Source of the DNA: Stramenopiles sp. TOSAG23-6
Taxonomy: Eukaryota; Sar
NCBI GenBank assembly: GCA_900128565.1
Contig: LT636088.1
Coordinates: forward strand, 1 to 16,757
Direction: 5' to 3'
Length of the DNA: 16,757 nt
Position 1 is the stretch's first letter; every line of letters begins with the position of its first letter. Positions 1-7,238 of this stretch are shown in pieces. Under the pieces are notes generated by a model. That model saw nothing but the letters and a program-made list of their open reading frames with translations. It made no database searches and was not told the origin of the DNA. Both the position numbers and the translations under genes were made by a program.

Positions 1-60
1 AAAAAAACAAAAAAAACAAAAAAAACAAAAAAAACAAAAAAAACAAAAAAAACAATAAAA
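1..60. repeat. A-rich simple repeat (A8C)n
   Basis: The first 54 bases are about six units of eight A followed by one C, then AATAAAA. The array reaches the window edge, so its full length is unknown. No stop codon occurs in the frame of the following ORF, so it could be 5' untranslated sequence, intron, or low-complexity Lys/Asn/Gln-rich coding sequence. Confidence 0.9.
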
Positions 61-63
61 AAT

Positions 64-543
64 ATGAAAAATAATGATTCTGTCACTCAATTACGAGTCT
101 CACTTGCTTTATATCAAGGGTTGTTTGAAATGATTCGAACTTGTGATGAAAATTCTTTATATATTGTCAAGTCTAGTGACGTCATAGCTAATGAATCATC
201 AAATTATTCAAGACAAGATAAAAATATTTGCCTTCAATGGACAAAACAATACATCGGGGAAAAACCATGGGCTGAACATTTACGCAATGCAGGAACGATA
301 GCTGGTTATCTTAGTTTGTATGATGAAACAAATATATGTGAACAGTTAATGCTTCTATATTGGACAAAATATATAGATTATATAGAAAAAATGAAATATA
401 AAGATTCTCAAGGAATTCAAATTTTTGTACGAAAGAGACAAAATCCATATACATTCAAAATTGTACCTGTTTGGACACAATTAGAAATGAAGGCTGTTTA
501 TAGTTATATACCCTATGATACTACCCTATATGATACCCTATGA
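64..543 (+). CDS. Hypothetical protein, possibly 3' part of a longer gene
   Basis: A 159-residue ORF that I do not recognise. It has no signal peptide or membrane helix. It is mixed charged/aromatic, with a Trp/Tyr-rich middle (residues about 55-115, including WTKQYIGEKPW and LLYWTKYIDY) that looks like a folded helical domain. ATG 64 is the first methionine, but the frame stays open through the A-rich repeat to the window edge, so the true start may lie outside or in an upstream exon. The last nine or so codons are supplied by minisatellite DNA (TACCCTATGATAC units), giving a repetitive IPYDTTLYDTL tail. This suggests that the original C-terminus was replaced or extended by repeat sequence. 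It may be a gene remnant. Coding status rests on length and composition only. Confidence 0.5.
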   Translation: MKNNDSVTQLRVSLALYQGLFEMIRTCDENSLYIVKSSDVIANESSNYSRQDKNICLQWTKQYIGEKPWAEHLRNAGTIAGYLSLYDETNICEQLMLLYWTKYIDYIEKMKYKDSQGIQIFVRKRQNPYTFKIVPVWTQLEMKAVYSYIPYDTTLYDTL

Positions 544-545
544 TA
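507..545 (+). repeat. Minisatellite copy A (TACCCTATGATAC units)
   Basis: One shortened 25-bp unit (TACCCTATGATACTACCCTA continuing TATGA) is followed by a partial 10-bp unit, TACCCTATGA. It matches the 28-bp units at 2855-2948 except for the loss of three bases. Both arrays end in TACCCTATGA followed two bases later by TTAAACATT, so the two loci share flanking sequence as well as the repeat. Confidence 0.85.
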
Positions 546-1062
546 TTAAACATTAAATATTTGCCCCCCCCCCCCTGAGGCAGGTTTGTGTCATCACTTA
601 AAAAAATTGTCGGAGGTCATGTGCAACATATAAAACGATATAAAACACTGAAAAATGTAAAAAGAATCATACAAATTCATAATAATTTATTTTTAAACCT
701 AACCCTAATTAAATTTTTCATTTTTCATCCAGCCAACTTAAAAAGTTATTTTCATAAAGTTATAATCCAATCCCAACAACAAGGCCGATCTACACGAAAA
801 AAAAAATTATGAAAATCGATGCCACGTAAGCAAAAATCCAGCCGTTACTTTGACCGTTGTTCTCGTTTCATTGTTCTCGTTTCATTGTTCCACTCAATGA
901 AAAATAGAAAGTATCTAACCAGTCACATAATATTTTTTAAGATGTTAATAATTAGCACAGAAACAAAAAAAAGATGAATACACTTGGACATGGTAACGTT
1001 GATCCACTCAATGAAAAATAGAAAGTATCCAACCAGTCTTTCTCACATAATATTTTTTTAAG
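544..1062. other. Repeat-rich gene-free spacer
   Basis: About 520 bases without a convincing gene. It holds a C12 run (564-575), AT-rich sequence with a short CCTAACCCTAA string near 698, a 14-bp tandem repeat (TTGTTCTCGTTTCA, about 2.4 copies, 857-890) and the first copy of a large direct repeat (890-997). A 74-codon open frame near 588-812 starts on a non-ATG codon and has low-complexity composition, so I do not call it. The promoter of the membrane protein gene probably lies here. Confidence 0.7.
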
Positions 1063-1113
1063 ATGTTAGTATTTAGCACAGAAAAAGGGGTGAATACACT
1101 TGGACATGGCAAC
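890..1113 (+). repeat. Direct tandem duplication, period about 114 bp
   Basis: Copy 1 (890-997) and copy 2 (1004-1113) both begin CCACTCAATGAAAAATAGAA and both end around ACTTGGACATGG. They share most of the sequence between, with small indels and substitutions. Copy 2 contains ATG 1063 and the first codons of the membrane-protein ORF. In copy 1 the matching frame begins with ATG but soon meets TGA (GAAACAAAAAAAAGATGA). The duplication therefore most likely spans 5' untranslated or promoter DNA, and it makes the upstream start at 1063 less certain. Confidence 0.9.
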
Positions 1114-2778
1114 TTTGCACAAGCTACGACAAGAAAAATAACAAGAAATCCAATCAGTTCAATGACTTCCAATTTGCCTGTGCTAAAGAATTTTGATACC
1201 AAAGAAGTTAGACTTCATTCAAAAATGCCTCACATTTCTCTATCTACAACTAAAGCACTCAAAGAAGGGAGAATAATGATTCAGAAAACTCAGGTCGTTA
1301 CTACTTGCATATTGTTCATTATTATATTATTAATGTTATCCAAGATGATAGTAGTATTTTTTATGTTATATTTATTCGATTTTTTCCTTGAAACATATAC
1401 TGAGTCATTCATAACAGATTTTCGTGGTGTTGTTAGTGTAGAAAGTTGTAGCAGATTCATATTGATGTACACAATTGTGTATGCATTCACATATATATTA
1501 CCCTTATATTTACTTCAAAGAATTGGAAATAACTTTGTATATTCTATGCTAAAATCGGCTGATAAGGGTACTAAAATAACTCAACACAAAGAACTTAGAC
1601 AACACCTAAAACAAATGGCAAATGCTTTTTTTGTACTCCTTCCACAGTTTGTTTGTACAATATTAATGATAATAACTCTTTTAGGATACCTAACATGGGC
1701 TAATTGGGAAGTAGCCATTGTAGGTTTAGGTTTTCTGGGTATTCTTTCCGTTCTGGGTGGTATATATTCACACACAGTAGGAAAACATGAAATACTTCTA
1801 AAGAAAGCTGAGAATTCACATAAATTATTAAAATCTAATCCAAACCTGTTTTTTGAGCAGCATAGTGTTACGCAAAAAGCTACGTTGTGGTATTATATTT
1901 ATGAAGCACTTATTATTCTCTTACTGGGGTGTACTCTTTCTTCATGTTTTCTAGTTGTACTTAATTTGGTTGCACATGGCAGTTTTTTCTTTCGAGGTGG
2001 CAAAGCTTTACCTGGACATGAAATCACTTTATGTTTGATCGATTTTGTAATGACAGTTTATTATATTCTTTCAGCAGTTTATTTGATCGGAGAAATTCAT
2101 GATAGAGTTCCATATATTTTGTCAATCAAAAAGTTCTTTGAAAATATTGATATTGGTATTCATACAACACCCATAAAATCCAAAATAAGAATTAGTCCAC
2201 GTAAGCACACATATTTTATTTGTTTTATCTTTTTGGGTGTTTTAAGCTATGCAACTTTCTGTTTTTACAATTATGTGAGTGGTCGTGATTATGTGTGTTT
2301 TTCTACTGTTCCTGTCGTATGTAAAGTACATAGTGTGCATAGTAATGATGAAGAGTGTACAATTTTAAAAGTCAAACAAAAATTTGATTTTGGAAAAGGA
2401 CAATGTAAAATGGAATTTGATAAAGAAACACTATTAGCTAAATGTCTTGATGAACAAAAATGTTATAATTTTATATATTCCAATGAAACAACTACAAATT
2501 CAACAATAGAAAAAACAGATGAAACAACTACAAATTCATTTTCATATCTCTCTATTGAACTAGTGAGTAATAATCGATGCGGTGTACCAAGTAATAAAAA
2601 ATGGACACAGAAATTCAGTCATATCACCAAATCAGGAACTAGGCGAACACAGGCCGCCGTGTCCGTCTCTGTGACCGTTGAGGAGAATGCTGGAGAGAAA
2701 ACGAAGTACCAGGAATTGCTAATATGTTTAAATGCTGGTAATACAGCAAAACAGTGTGCATCAGGTGGTAGTCATTAA
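1063..2778 (+). CDS. Multi-pass membrane protein: ABC-exporter-like TM domain without ATPase, plus Cys-rich ectodomain
   Basis: 571 residues. Hydrophobic segments lie near residues 77-107, 131-152, 186-209, 213-233, 275-304 and 320-345, with a seventh at 382-405. Seen: the spacing and loops resemble a type I ABC exporter core. There is a polar loop after helix 2 (153-185), a Trp/Ala pair between helices 3 and 4 (TWANWEVAI), a long polar loop (234-274), and SIKKFFENIDI (354-364) where exporters carry the ERI-x-E-x-LD helix. No Walker A, ABC signature or Walker B follows. Instead helix 7 leads to about 165 residues with nine cysteines and N-glycosylation sequons at N474 and N479. Six plus one helices with a cytosolic N-terminus would place this tail outside the cell or in a lumen. 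The first 70 residues are not hydrophobic; ATG codons at residues 34, 55 or 72 are possible starts. The ABC relationship is inferred from pattern alone; an unrelated seven-helix protein is possible. Confidence 0.75.
   Translation: MLVFSTEKGVNTLGHGNFAQATTRKITRNPISSMTSNLPVLKNFDTKEVRLHSKMPHISLSTTKALKEGRIMIQKTQVVTTCILFIIILLMLSKMIVVFFMLYLFDFFLETYTESFITDFRGVVSVESCSRFILMYTIVYAFTYILPLYLLQRIGNNFVYSMLKSADKGTKITQHKELRQHLKQMANAFFVLLPQFVCTILMIITLLGYLTWANWEVAIVGLGFLGILSVLGGIYSHTVGKHEILLKKAENSHKLLKSNPNLFFEQHSVTQKATLWYYIYEALIILLLGCTLSSCFLVVLNLVAHGSFFFRGGKALPGHEITLCLIDFVMTVYYILSAVYLIGEIHDRVPYILSIKKFFENIDIGIHTTPIKSKIRISPRKHTYFICFIFLGVLSYATFCFYNYVSGRDYVCFSTVPVVCKVHSVHSNDEECTILKVKQKFDFGKGQCKMEFDKETLLAKCLDEQKCYNFIYSNETTTNSTIEKTDETTTNSFSYLSIELVSNNRCGVPSNKKWTQKFSHITKSGTRRTQAAVSVSVTVEENAGEKTKYQELLICLNAGNTAKQCASGGSH
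2485..2542 (+). repeat. In-gene duplication encoding ETTTNS
   Basis: The string GAAACAACTACAAATTCA occurs twice, about 36-39 bases apart, inside the ectodomain of the membrane protein. It encodes ETTTNS twice within a Thr/Asn-rich linker. The first copy also supplies the NET and NST sequons. This looks like recent in-frame slippage in a flexible, possibly glycosylated stalk. Confidence 0.75.
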
Positions 2779-2796
2779 AAAATTCATGAGTCATGG

Positions 2797-2833
2797 ATAG
2801 GTATAAAAAATATTGTTTATAAATTATACCTAT
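2797..2833 (+). terminator. Stem-loop just downstream of the membrane-protein stop codon
   Basis: ATAGGTATAA (2797-2806) and TTATACCTAT (2824-2833) are perfect 10-bp inverted arms around a 17-base A/T loop, beginning 18 bases after the stop codon. CATG strings flank both arms. It could act in 3' end formation or mRNA stability; no function can be shown from sequence. Confidence 0.5.
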
Positions 2834-2854
2834 GAATCATGTTTATACTTTATC

Positions 2855-2948
2855 TACCCTATGATACTACCCAAGTATATGATACCCTATGATACTACCC
2901 TAGTATATGATACCCTATGATACTACCCTAGTATATGATACCCTATGA
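2855..2948 (+). repeat. 28-bp minisatellite, copy B
   Basis: Three 28-bp units begin at 2855, 2883 and 2911, followed by a 10-bp partial unit. Each starts TACCCTATGATACTACCC and ends GTATATGA. Units 2 and 3 are identical; unit 1 has AA in place of TA. Each unit contains TACTA-CCC-TAGTA (in unit 1 the right arm is altered), a short hairpin. The same array, shortened, ends the first ORF at 507-545. Confidence 0.95.
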
Positions 2949-3111
2949 AGTTAAACATTTCTAATACAATATTGAATTATTTTTTTTTGAAAAATGTTGA
3001 AAATAAATCATTATATAACATATACTCACTCGCCATTTATTCATATTTGTGTAGAAAATAGACGCACAATACATTCTCAGTAACAGTAACAGTATTATTT
3101 TTAAACACTTT

Positions 3112-3864
3112 TTAGTAATATCCAGAAGACACAGAAAGCTTCCTCTCGCCTGACTTTATTAAATTTCGACATTCTTCATAAAAATTTGGAGAGCATTTAG
3201 TAATAGTACCAAATTTATTCAAAGCAACGTCTACAGTCTTAAAAGGTCCCTGTTGATTTTTAGGATCCCCATCAACAGAAACCCAACGACGTGGCTGACA
3301 AGCGTCGTGATACACCCAAGCCACCTCACTCGCATCTTCAAAGCTGTGTTGGCAAATTCCTTTTGGCTCAAAACCAAAAAGAACGTCACCTTTTGATACA
3401 TTTGTTGTTGTATTCTCATCACCTAACTTAATAACAGTTGGGGTCAGAAAAAGAGCTTCTCCACCAGAGTTTCTCCCATGTACAGCTTTCACTGAGATGC
3501 CACCCGACTTCAAAAATTGGTCATACACTGCTTCACAGGTACGTGGGGCAACATCCCATAGCAACTCAACTATAGCATAACAACCTTTTCCAAAATCAAA
3601 TCGCATGGATTTATGTGTTTGTTTTGTTCCTACTTTTATTTTTTTGCTTTTCGGTACCTCTGTAGCGTGTCCCATACCCGACGGCCTCGCATCTGCTTTC
3701 GCAAAACTGAATGTCTGTTCACTCCCAAATGGAAGGTTAGAACCTCTCCTTGGTGAAACTTCTTCACCAAGGTTATCAAAAGTTACCTTATCAAGATCAA
3801 AACCATTTACCCTAGGACTGGATGTCCCAATATTTGTCACACACAAATCCCGCTTTTTTGACAT
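3112..3864 (-). CDS. DUF3830-like (cyclophilin-fold) protein with N-terminal extension
   Basis: 250 residues. Residues 87-225 match what I recall of the DUF3830 family, a mostly prokaryotic cyclophilin-like fold of unknown activity. Supporting features are the opening strand with AIVELLWDVAPRTCEAV, then HGRNSGGEALFL (129-140), DEN at 149-151, a GD turn at 159-160 before a hydrophobic strand (VLFGFEP), and EVAWVYHDA (180-188), where the family has a conserved E-x-x-x-x-Y strand. The first 86 residues are Ser/Gly/Lys-rich and probably disordered, with a basic stretch (PKSKKIKVGTK) that might be a nuclear signal. No secretion signal. ATG 3864 is the first start. It is divergent from the secreted-protein gene, with a 221-base gap. 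The family match is from memory of motifs, not a search; its substrate is unknown. Confidence 0.7.
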   Translation of the reverse strand: MSKKRDLCVTNIGTSSPRVNGFDLDKVTFDNLGEEVSPRRGSNLPFGSEQTFSFAKADARPSGMGHATEVPKSKKIKVGTKQTHKSMRFDFGKGCYAIVELLWDVAPRTCEAVYDQFLKSGGISVKAVHGRNSGGEALFLTPTVIKLGDENTTTNVSKGDVLFGFEPKGICQHSFEDASEVAWVYHDACQPRRWVSVDGDPKNQQGPFKTVDVALNKFGTITKCSPNFYEECRNLIKSGERKLSVSSGYY

Positions 3865-4085
3865 TTTACAATTTGGTCACGGTTTTAATGATGAAAGAGA
3901 GAGAGAGTTAGAGGAGTTAGAGAGATAAAAAAACAATCAGTCAACCATGATCGAGATAGATCGGAGGTTTTTTGAATGTGCGGAGGTTTTTTTGGGAAGA
4001 AGCTTTCGCTTTCTTCTTTCAAATCGATTTTTTGAAATCTCAAACTCAAATAAAAGATAGAATACNTTTTCAAAACTTTAAGATA
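3865..4085. promoter_or_regulatory. Divergent intergenic region, possible bidirectional promoter
   Basis: It lies between the start codons of the DUF3830-like gene (-) and the secreted-protein gene (+). It contains a GA-rich run (GAGAGAGAGTTAGAGGAGTTAGAGAG, 3897-3926 region) and a CGGAGGTTTTTT motif repeated at about 3962 and 3980. Base 4066 is N. No core promoter element is certain. Confidence 0.4.
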
Positions 4086-5373
4086 ATGAAGTGTTTAGTT
4101 ATATTCCTTCAACTGCTTTTTGCTCATGCAAATAGAATTCAGTCACGTATTTATGTAAATGAGCATAAATGGTTACATAATCATCATTATGATATAAACG
4201 GCAAACGCGTTTATCCTGATGAACCAGAGGTTCAAGTTGAAAATGTTACAAGCAAAACTTCAAAAGATTTTTCATCTGTATCTAACAAAGAAGATTCAGA
4301 AAAAAATAATAACTTTTTTATGCGTCTTCGTCTTCCATATGGTGCCCCGCTAACAACTCCAAGTGAATACCCAAATCCAGAAAAAATGTTGTTCAGTGGG
4401 TTTTCTTCTACTGATAATGCTGATCCGATAGCTGAAGTTGTTAGTGGTGTTTATCAACAAAAACCTATGAGTGAGCCAGTTGATATGAATGATTCAAAGA
4501 TTACTGAGGCAACATCAAAACTGTTTTCAAAACACTTTGGAAGTTCACGCAAATTACTTTATCTTGATGTACCCACTAATTTAGATGATTCATTAATGAA
4601 TACGAATAATCAATATCAGGGAAGGGGGCGTTCAATGGGAAGAGGTAAAATGTCTGCAGATCCGACTAGTTATGATCCAGCTTGGTGGAGAAAACCTGAG
4701 GATTCCCTTCCTTCTTCGTCTGGTGGTGGTGGTGACACATTTCTTACACATAAAAGATTTTCAATGCGTCCATATCCTCATCTATCATATGGGTTAGGTG
4801 GATCTCCAGGGAATAGTATGGACATGTTTCCTATGGGAGGTTATAATCCAAACTTTAAATTTTGGGGAGCGCGTATGTTTTTTTCTGTTTGTTTTCTGTT
4901 TGTTTTCTGTTTGTTTTCTGTTTGTATTTTTTTTTTTTTTAGCTACTAGTATACATTTTGTGAGCGCATATGTTTTCTGTTTTTCTGTTTTTTTTTTATT
5001 TTTTCTGTTTGTACATCTTTCAGTGACTTCAAAAGGTTTTTGTAGATGTTTTTTTTAAATTTCAAATATTTTTGTACCTAATGAATTTTAATATTTTTGA
5101 AATATTGTTTACCTTGTACACATGTATTATCCTTTTGGAAAACAAGATACACCAACGACAAGAACATTTAATTTTTCTGATCGAATACGTAAAGTAAATG
5201 CAAAGAATGAAAAAGTAATGAATAGATATTTATCACCAAAGGATGTTTATGGAAATGTACAAGAAAACCTTAAAGAAATATTATGGCAGAATAATGTAGT
5301 TCAATTGGCTGAACCATCAAGCGAAAACTCTGGACAAGATGTCGACTTTCCAATGATACCACCCATAGTGTAA
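4086..5373 (+). CDS. Secreted or organelle-targeted hypothetical protein, two exons (4086-4872, 5147-5373)
   Basis: I do not recognise the family. ATG 4086 opens a classic signal peptide, MKCLVIFLQLLFAHA, with an A-x-A cleavage site after residue 15. The mature part is His/Asn/Ser-rich, then has a basic Gly/Arg patch (QGRGRSMGRGK, 178-188), a WW-containing DPAWWRKP (198-204), a GGGG linker and an aromatic/Gly/Met-rich stretch. Exon 1 appears to end at 4872, where the frame runs into GTATGT and a T-rich repeat. An exon beginning at 5147, after CAAG, restores phase exactly and gives about 337 residues, with a charged C-terminal domain (SDRIRKVNAKNEKVMNRYL). Poly(A)-type AATAAA sequences follow the stop at about 5380-5393. 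Without splicing, exon 1 would end in a hydrophobic Phe/Cys tail, which looks artefactual. A separate small gene starting at ATG 5122 is the main alternative. Confidence 0.6.
4873..5146 (+). other. Probable intron, GTATGT donor, phase 1
   Basis: 274 bases starting GTATGT and ending CAAG/AT. All three frames contain stop codons, and joining 4872 to 5147 keeps the frame. The acceptor lacks a strong pyrimidine tract right beside it (TATCCTTTTGGAAAACAAG). A more standard acceptor, CATCTTTCAG, ends at 5023, but that exon hits a stop within about 12 codons in every frame, so it would give a different C-terminus or a small internal exon. Confidence 0.5.
4880..5013 (+). repeat. Intronic TTTTCTGTTTG tandem repeat
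   Basis: About four 11-bp units of TTTTCTGTTTG occupy roughly 4882-4925. After a T run and a short spacer, a second block begins with AGCGCATATGTTTTCTGTTT, a near copy of the donor region AGCGCGTATGTTTTTTTCTG at 4868-4887. The donor and its repeat have thus been duplicated inside the intron. Confidence 0.8.
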
Positions 5374-5464
5374 AAGAACTAATAAACCTAATAAAACAAC
5401 ACTTTTTGCTTTTCATTTTTAGACTCATACCACTTTATTAGTATGATATATTTATAATTTATAT

Positions 5465-5728
5465 TTATAATTTAACAAGTATTTGTGATTTTTTCATAGA
5501 TATAGGACATTTAGGATGAATAAAAAGAGGCTTACTCGTCATCTTTTTGTTTTCATTCTTATTATTTTCTCTTGCATTGCTATTCACCCAACTGAAATCT
5601 TTTAAATATGAAACACCGTCATTGCTATTATTAAAGTCTTTTGACATGTTAATACATTTTCTAGGACAATTACAATTTGGTAATTTTTGACGTTGATGAA
5701 GAAAGAGAGGATTTTTTTTTGGATTCAT
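5465..5728 (-). CDS. Doubtful small ORF, hypothetical
   Basis: 87 codons from ATG 5728. The product is Asn/Lys-rich with a Cys cluster (CNCPRKC, residues 19-25) and no recognisable domain, signal peptide or membrane helix. Just upstream on the same strand a pyrimidine-rich run ends in CATCCCAG/GA, which resembles a splice acceptor. It could therefore be an exon rather than a gene, or 3' untranslated DNA of the sulfotransferase gene that lies upstream on this strand. Joining it directly to the end of the sulfotransferase frame at CAG/GTGTAC gives an immediate stop, so I have no coding link between them. Confidence 0.25.
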   Translation of the reverse strand: MNPKKNPLFLHQRQKLPNCNCPRKCINMSKDFNNSNDGVSYLKDFSWVNSNARENNKNENKKMTSKPLFIHPKCPISMKKSQILVKL

Positions 5729-5770
5729 TCCTGGGATGTATTGTGAAAAAAAAAATGTAGTTAAAAATAA

Positions 5771-5798
5771 TTGTTAGGTACGAAATTTGAATTTCGTA
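5771..5798. repeat. Palindromic element copy 1 (GGTACGAAATT..AATTTCGTA)
   Basis: TACGAAATT (5779-5787) and AATTTCGTA (5790-5798) are perfect 9-bp arms with a 2-base loop, preceded by TTGTTAGG. The first 18 bases, TTGTTAGGTACGAAATTT, recur exactly at 16035-16052, again within a palindrome. It lies just past the 3' end of the sulfotransferase gene. Confidence 0.8.
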
Positions 5799-5834
5799 TG
5801 AAAAAAACATTAAATTAGAAATTCATATAAAACG

Positions 5835-6977
5835 TCATAAAACGTACACCTGATAAACACTTGCTTCTTCATCACTCGTTGGAATTGTTATATTATTTGG
5901 AAGGGAGTGATTAATTGAATTAACTAATTCAGTTATATTCTTTGGTAAAATATACCCAATATCTTTACCAAATCCACTAAATAAACCAACAGCAGAAGAA
6001 GGAGAATAAGTATCTTCTTTACTACCAACAAATATATGACTGAAATACTCTATGAATTTTTTTTTCATATTTATAAAATTTGAATACCAGAAAGTCTTTT
6101 TGTTTTCACTTGGAATTGTATTAAGTACATGACTACTAGAAAACTCATTCAAGTAATTTCGACATTTTCCACTGGTTTGAAGAAAAATATTTTTCATATT
6201 TTGAAGTTTTTGATTTCGTGTATCATCATACTCCTGATCTTCAACACTACAACGTGAATTGCTTAATATATTTCTATCATCAAAAGAGTTCCATTCAATA
6301 CTGCTTTCTTTATCAAGTAAAAATTTGTCAAGACGACGAAGGAAATCTGGACAACTTTCAAGTAATTCTTCATAATAAACTGTATGAAGCCTCCTTTCTA
6401 TACCAACGAGAGGTTGCCAAAAATTAACTTCATGCCAGGAGTCATTTGTGTGTTTCCAAAAGGATAAAAGTAAAGCAATAAAAACTGGATCATTATTTAA
6501 GCATTCTTGTAATGTAGCATTGAGTGGACATGACTTATGTCCTCCATTAGGAAATAATTTGAGATAACACAACAACGACACAATAACATCCTCGACTCGT
6601 CTCTCAGTATATATAATTTTACCCACGCACTTCATATAACAAAGACAGTCACACCCCAACTCATTGTCTGCAGGAACATGATTAGTCTTTACCAAACGCA
6701 GAGGACCTTCATACCGCTTATATATTGTATCCATTAATAAATGAGTACCACTTCTTCTATGACTTGCAATGAAAATAGTCGGTATGTCACTAGTTATTAG
6801 TGACTTCCAATTTGAAGATGCACGAATACAAGGCCATTTTTTATCACAGTATTTAGAAAACCAGGGTACGGTAGAGGGGATACTAAATGATTCTTGAAAT
6901 ATGTGTTTCTGAATTAACAGAGCAAAAACAATTCCAAGAATTGTTATCATTGTAATTGTCTTCATTGATAAAATCAT
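5835..6977 (-). CDS. Type II membrane sulfotransferase (PAPS-dependent)
   Basis: About 380 residues from ATG 6977, the first ATG in frame; the reading frame stays open about 54 bases further, where only a TTG is available. Residues 6-22 form a single hydrophobic signal anchor (TITMITILGIVFALLI), as in Golgi sulfotransferases. The 5'-phosphosulfate loop is visible as SHRRSGTHLL (72-81), with the RSGT core. The 3'-phosphate site is ERRVEDVIVSLL (125-136), with Arg and Ser in the expected places. A Cys-rich stretch, CDCLCYMKC (109-117), lies between them and may form disulfides. The enzyme would move sulfate from PAPS to a carbohydrate or tyrosine acceptor in the secretory pathway; the acceptor cannot be read. 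The family is usually 300-400 residues, so this looks complete. The upstream gap shared with the next gene is a possible divergent promoter. Confidence 0.85.
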   Translation of the reverse strand: MILSMKTITMITILGIVFALLIQKHIFQESFSIPSTVPWFSKYCDKKWPCIRASSNWKSLITSDIPTIFIASHRRSGTHLLMDTIYKRYEGPLRLVKTNHVPADNELGCDCLCYMKCVGKIIYTERRVEDVIVSLLCYLKLFPNGGHKSCPLNATLQECLNNDPVFIALLLSFWKHTNDSWHEVNFWQPLVGIERRLHTVYYEELLESCPDFLRRLDKFLLDKESSIEWNSFDDRNILSNSRCSVEDQEYDDTRNQKLQNMKNIFLQTSGKCRNYLNEFSSSHVLNTIPSENKKTFWYSNFINMKKKFIEYFSHIFVGSKEDTYSPSSAVGLFSGFGKDIGYILPKNITELVNSINHSLPNNITIPTSDEEASVYQVYVL

Positions 6978-7238
6978 TTTTTTTTTAAAGGGAATACGAA
7001 TACTTAATTTATTGAATTTGTTCGAAACCAAAATTAATAAATCATGAATGTTTTCGTTGATGTTTTTGACAGTTTCAAACTTTCAGTCCTGATGCCTTTT
7101 CCTTTTTTTAGTTCTAAGATAACCAATTGTTTTAGTTATCCCGCAATTGTTTTTTTGCTAATCTTGATATAATTATCAGTACCTTAGGATGTACGTATAC
7201 GTATATGATGTACAAATTAATTATAAACAAGTAAATAA
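6978..7238. promoter_or_regulatory. Divergent spacer with 12-bp palindrome
   Basis: It lies between the start of the sulfotransferase gene (-) and the small hypothetical gene (+). TACGTATACGTA (7192-7203) is a perfect palindrome 36 bases before the + strand ATG, within GATGTACGTATACGTATATGATGTAC. It could be a transcription-factor site, but no factor can be named. Confidence 0.35.

Larger units (their letters stand above)
2779..3111. other. Convergent spacer between the membrane-protein gene and the DUF3830-like gene
   Basis: About 330 bases holding the 3' ends of two converging genes. Apart from the stem-loop, the minisatellite and an AGTAAC tandem (about 3079-3093), it is AT-rich sequence with no gene that I can support. 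Confidence 0.7.

Noticed and set aside
697-708. Telomere-like CCTAACCCTAA
   Set aside because: Only about one and a half units, in sequence that is A/T/C-rich anyway; chance is sufficient.
588-812. 74-codon open frame on the + strand
   Set aside because: It starts on a non-ATG codon, is Lys/Asn/Phe-rich low complexity, lies among repeats and has no recognisable domain.
3605-3928. 107-codon + strand frame opposite the DUF3830-like gene
   Set aside because: It is a shadow of the real minus-strand gene, whose protein fits a family and uses a proper ATG.
3972-4085. Upstream extension of the secreted-protein ORF
   Set aside because: The added residues are Phe-rich with an N base and would bury the signal peptide that begins at ATG 4086.
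4798-5058. 86-codon Phe/Cys-rich frame over the intron
   Set aside because: It is produced by translating the TTTTCTGTTTG repeat; no protein-like composition.
5731-5849. Intron joining the sulfotransferase end to the small ORF 5465-5728
   Set aside because: A donor-like CAG/GTGTAC and an acceptor-like CATCCCAG exist, but joining them gives an immediate stop, and other nearby donors fail to match the phase or end soon after.
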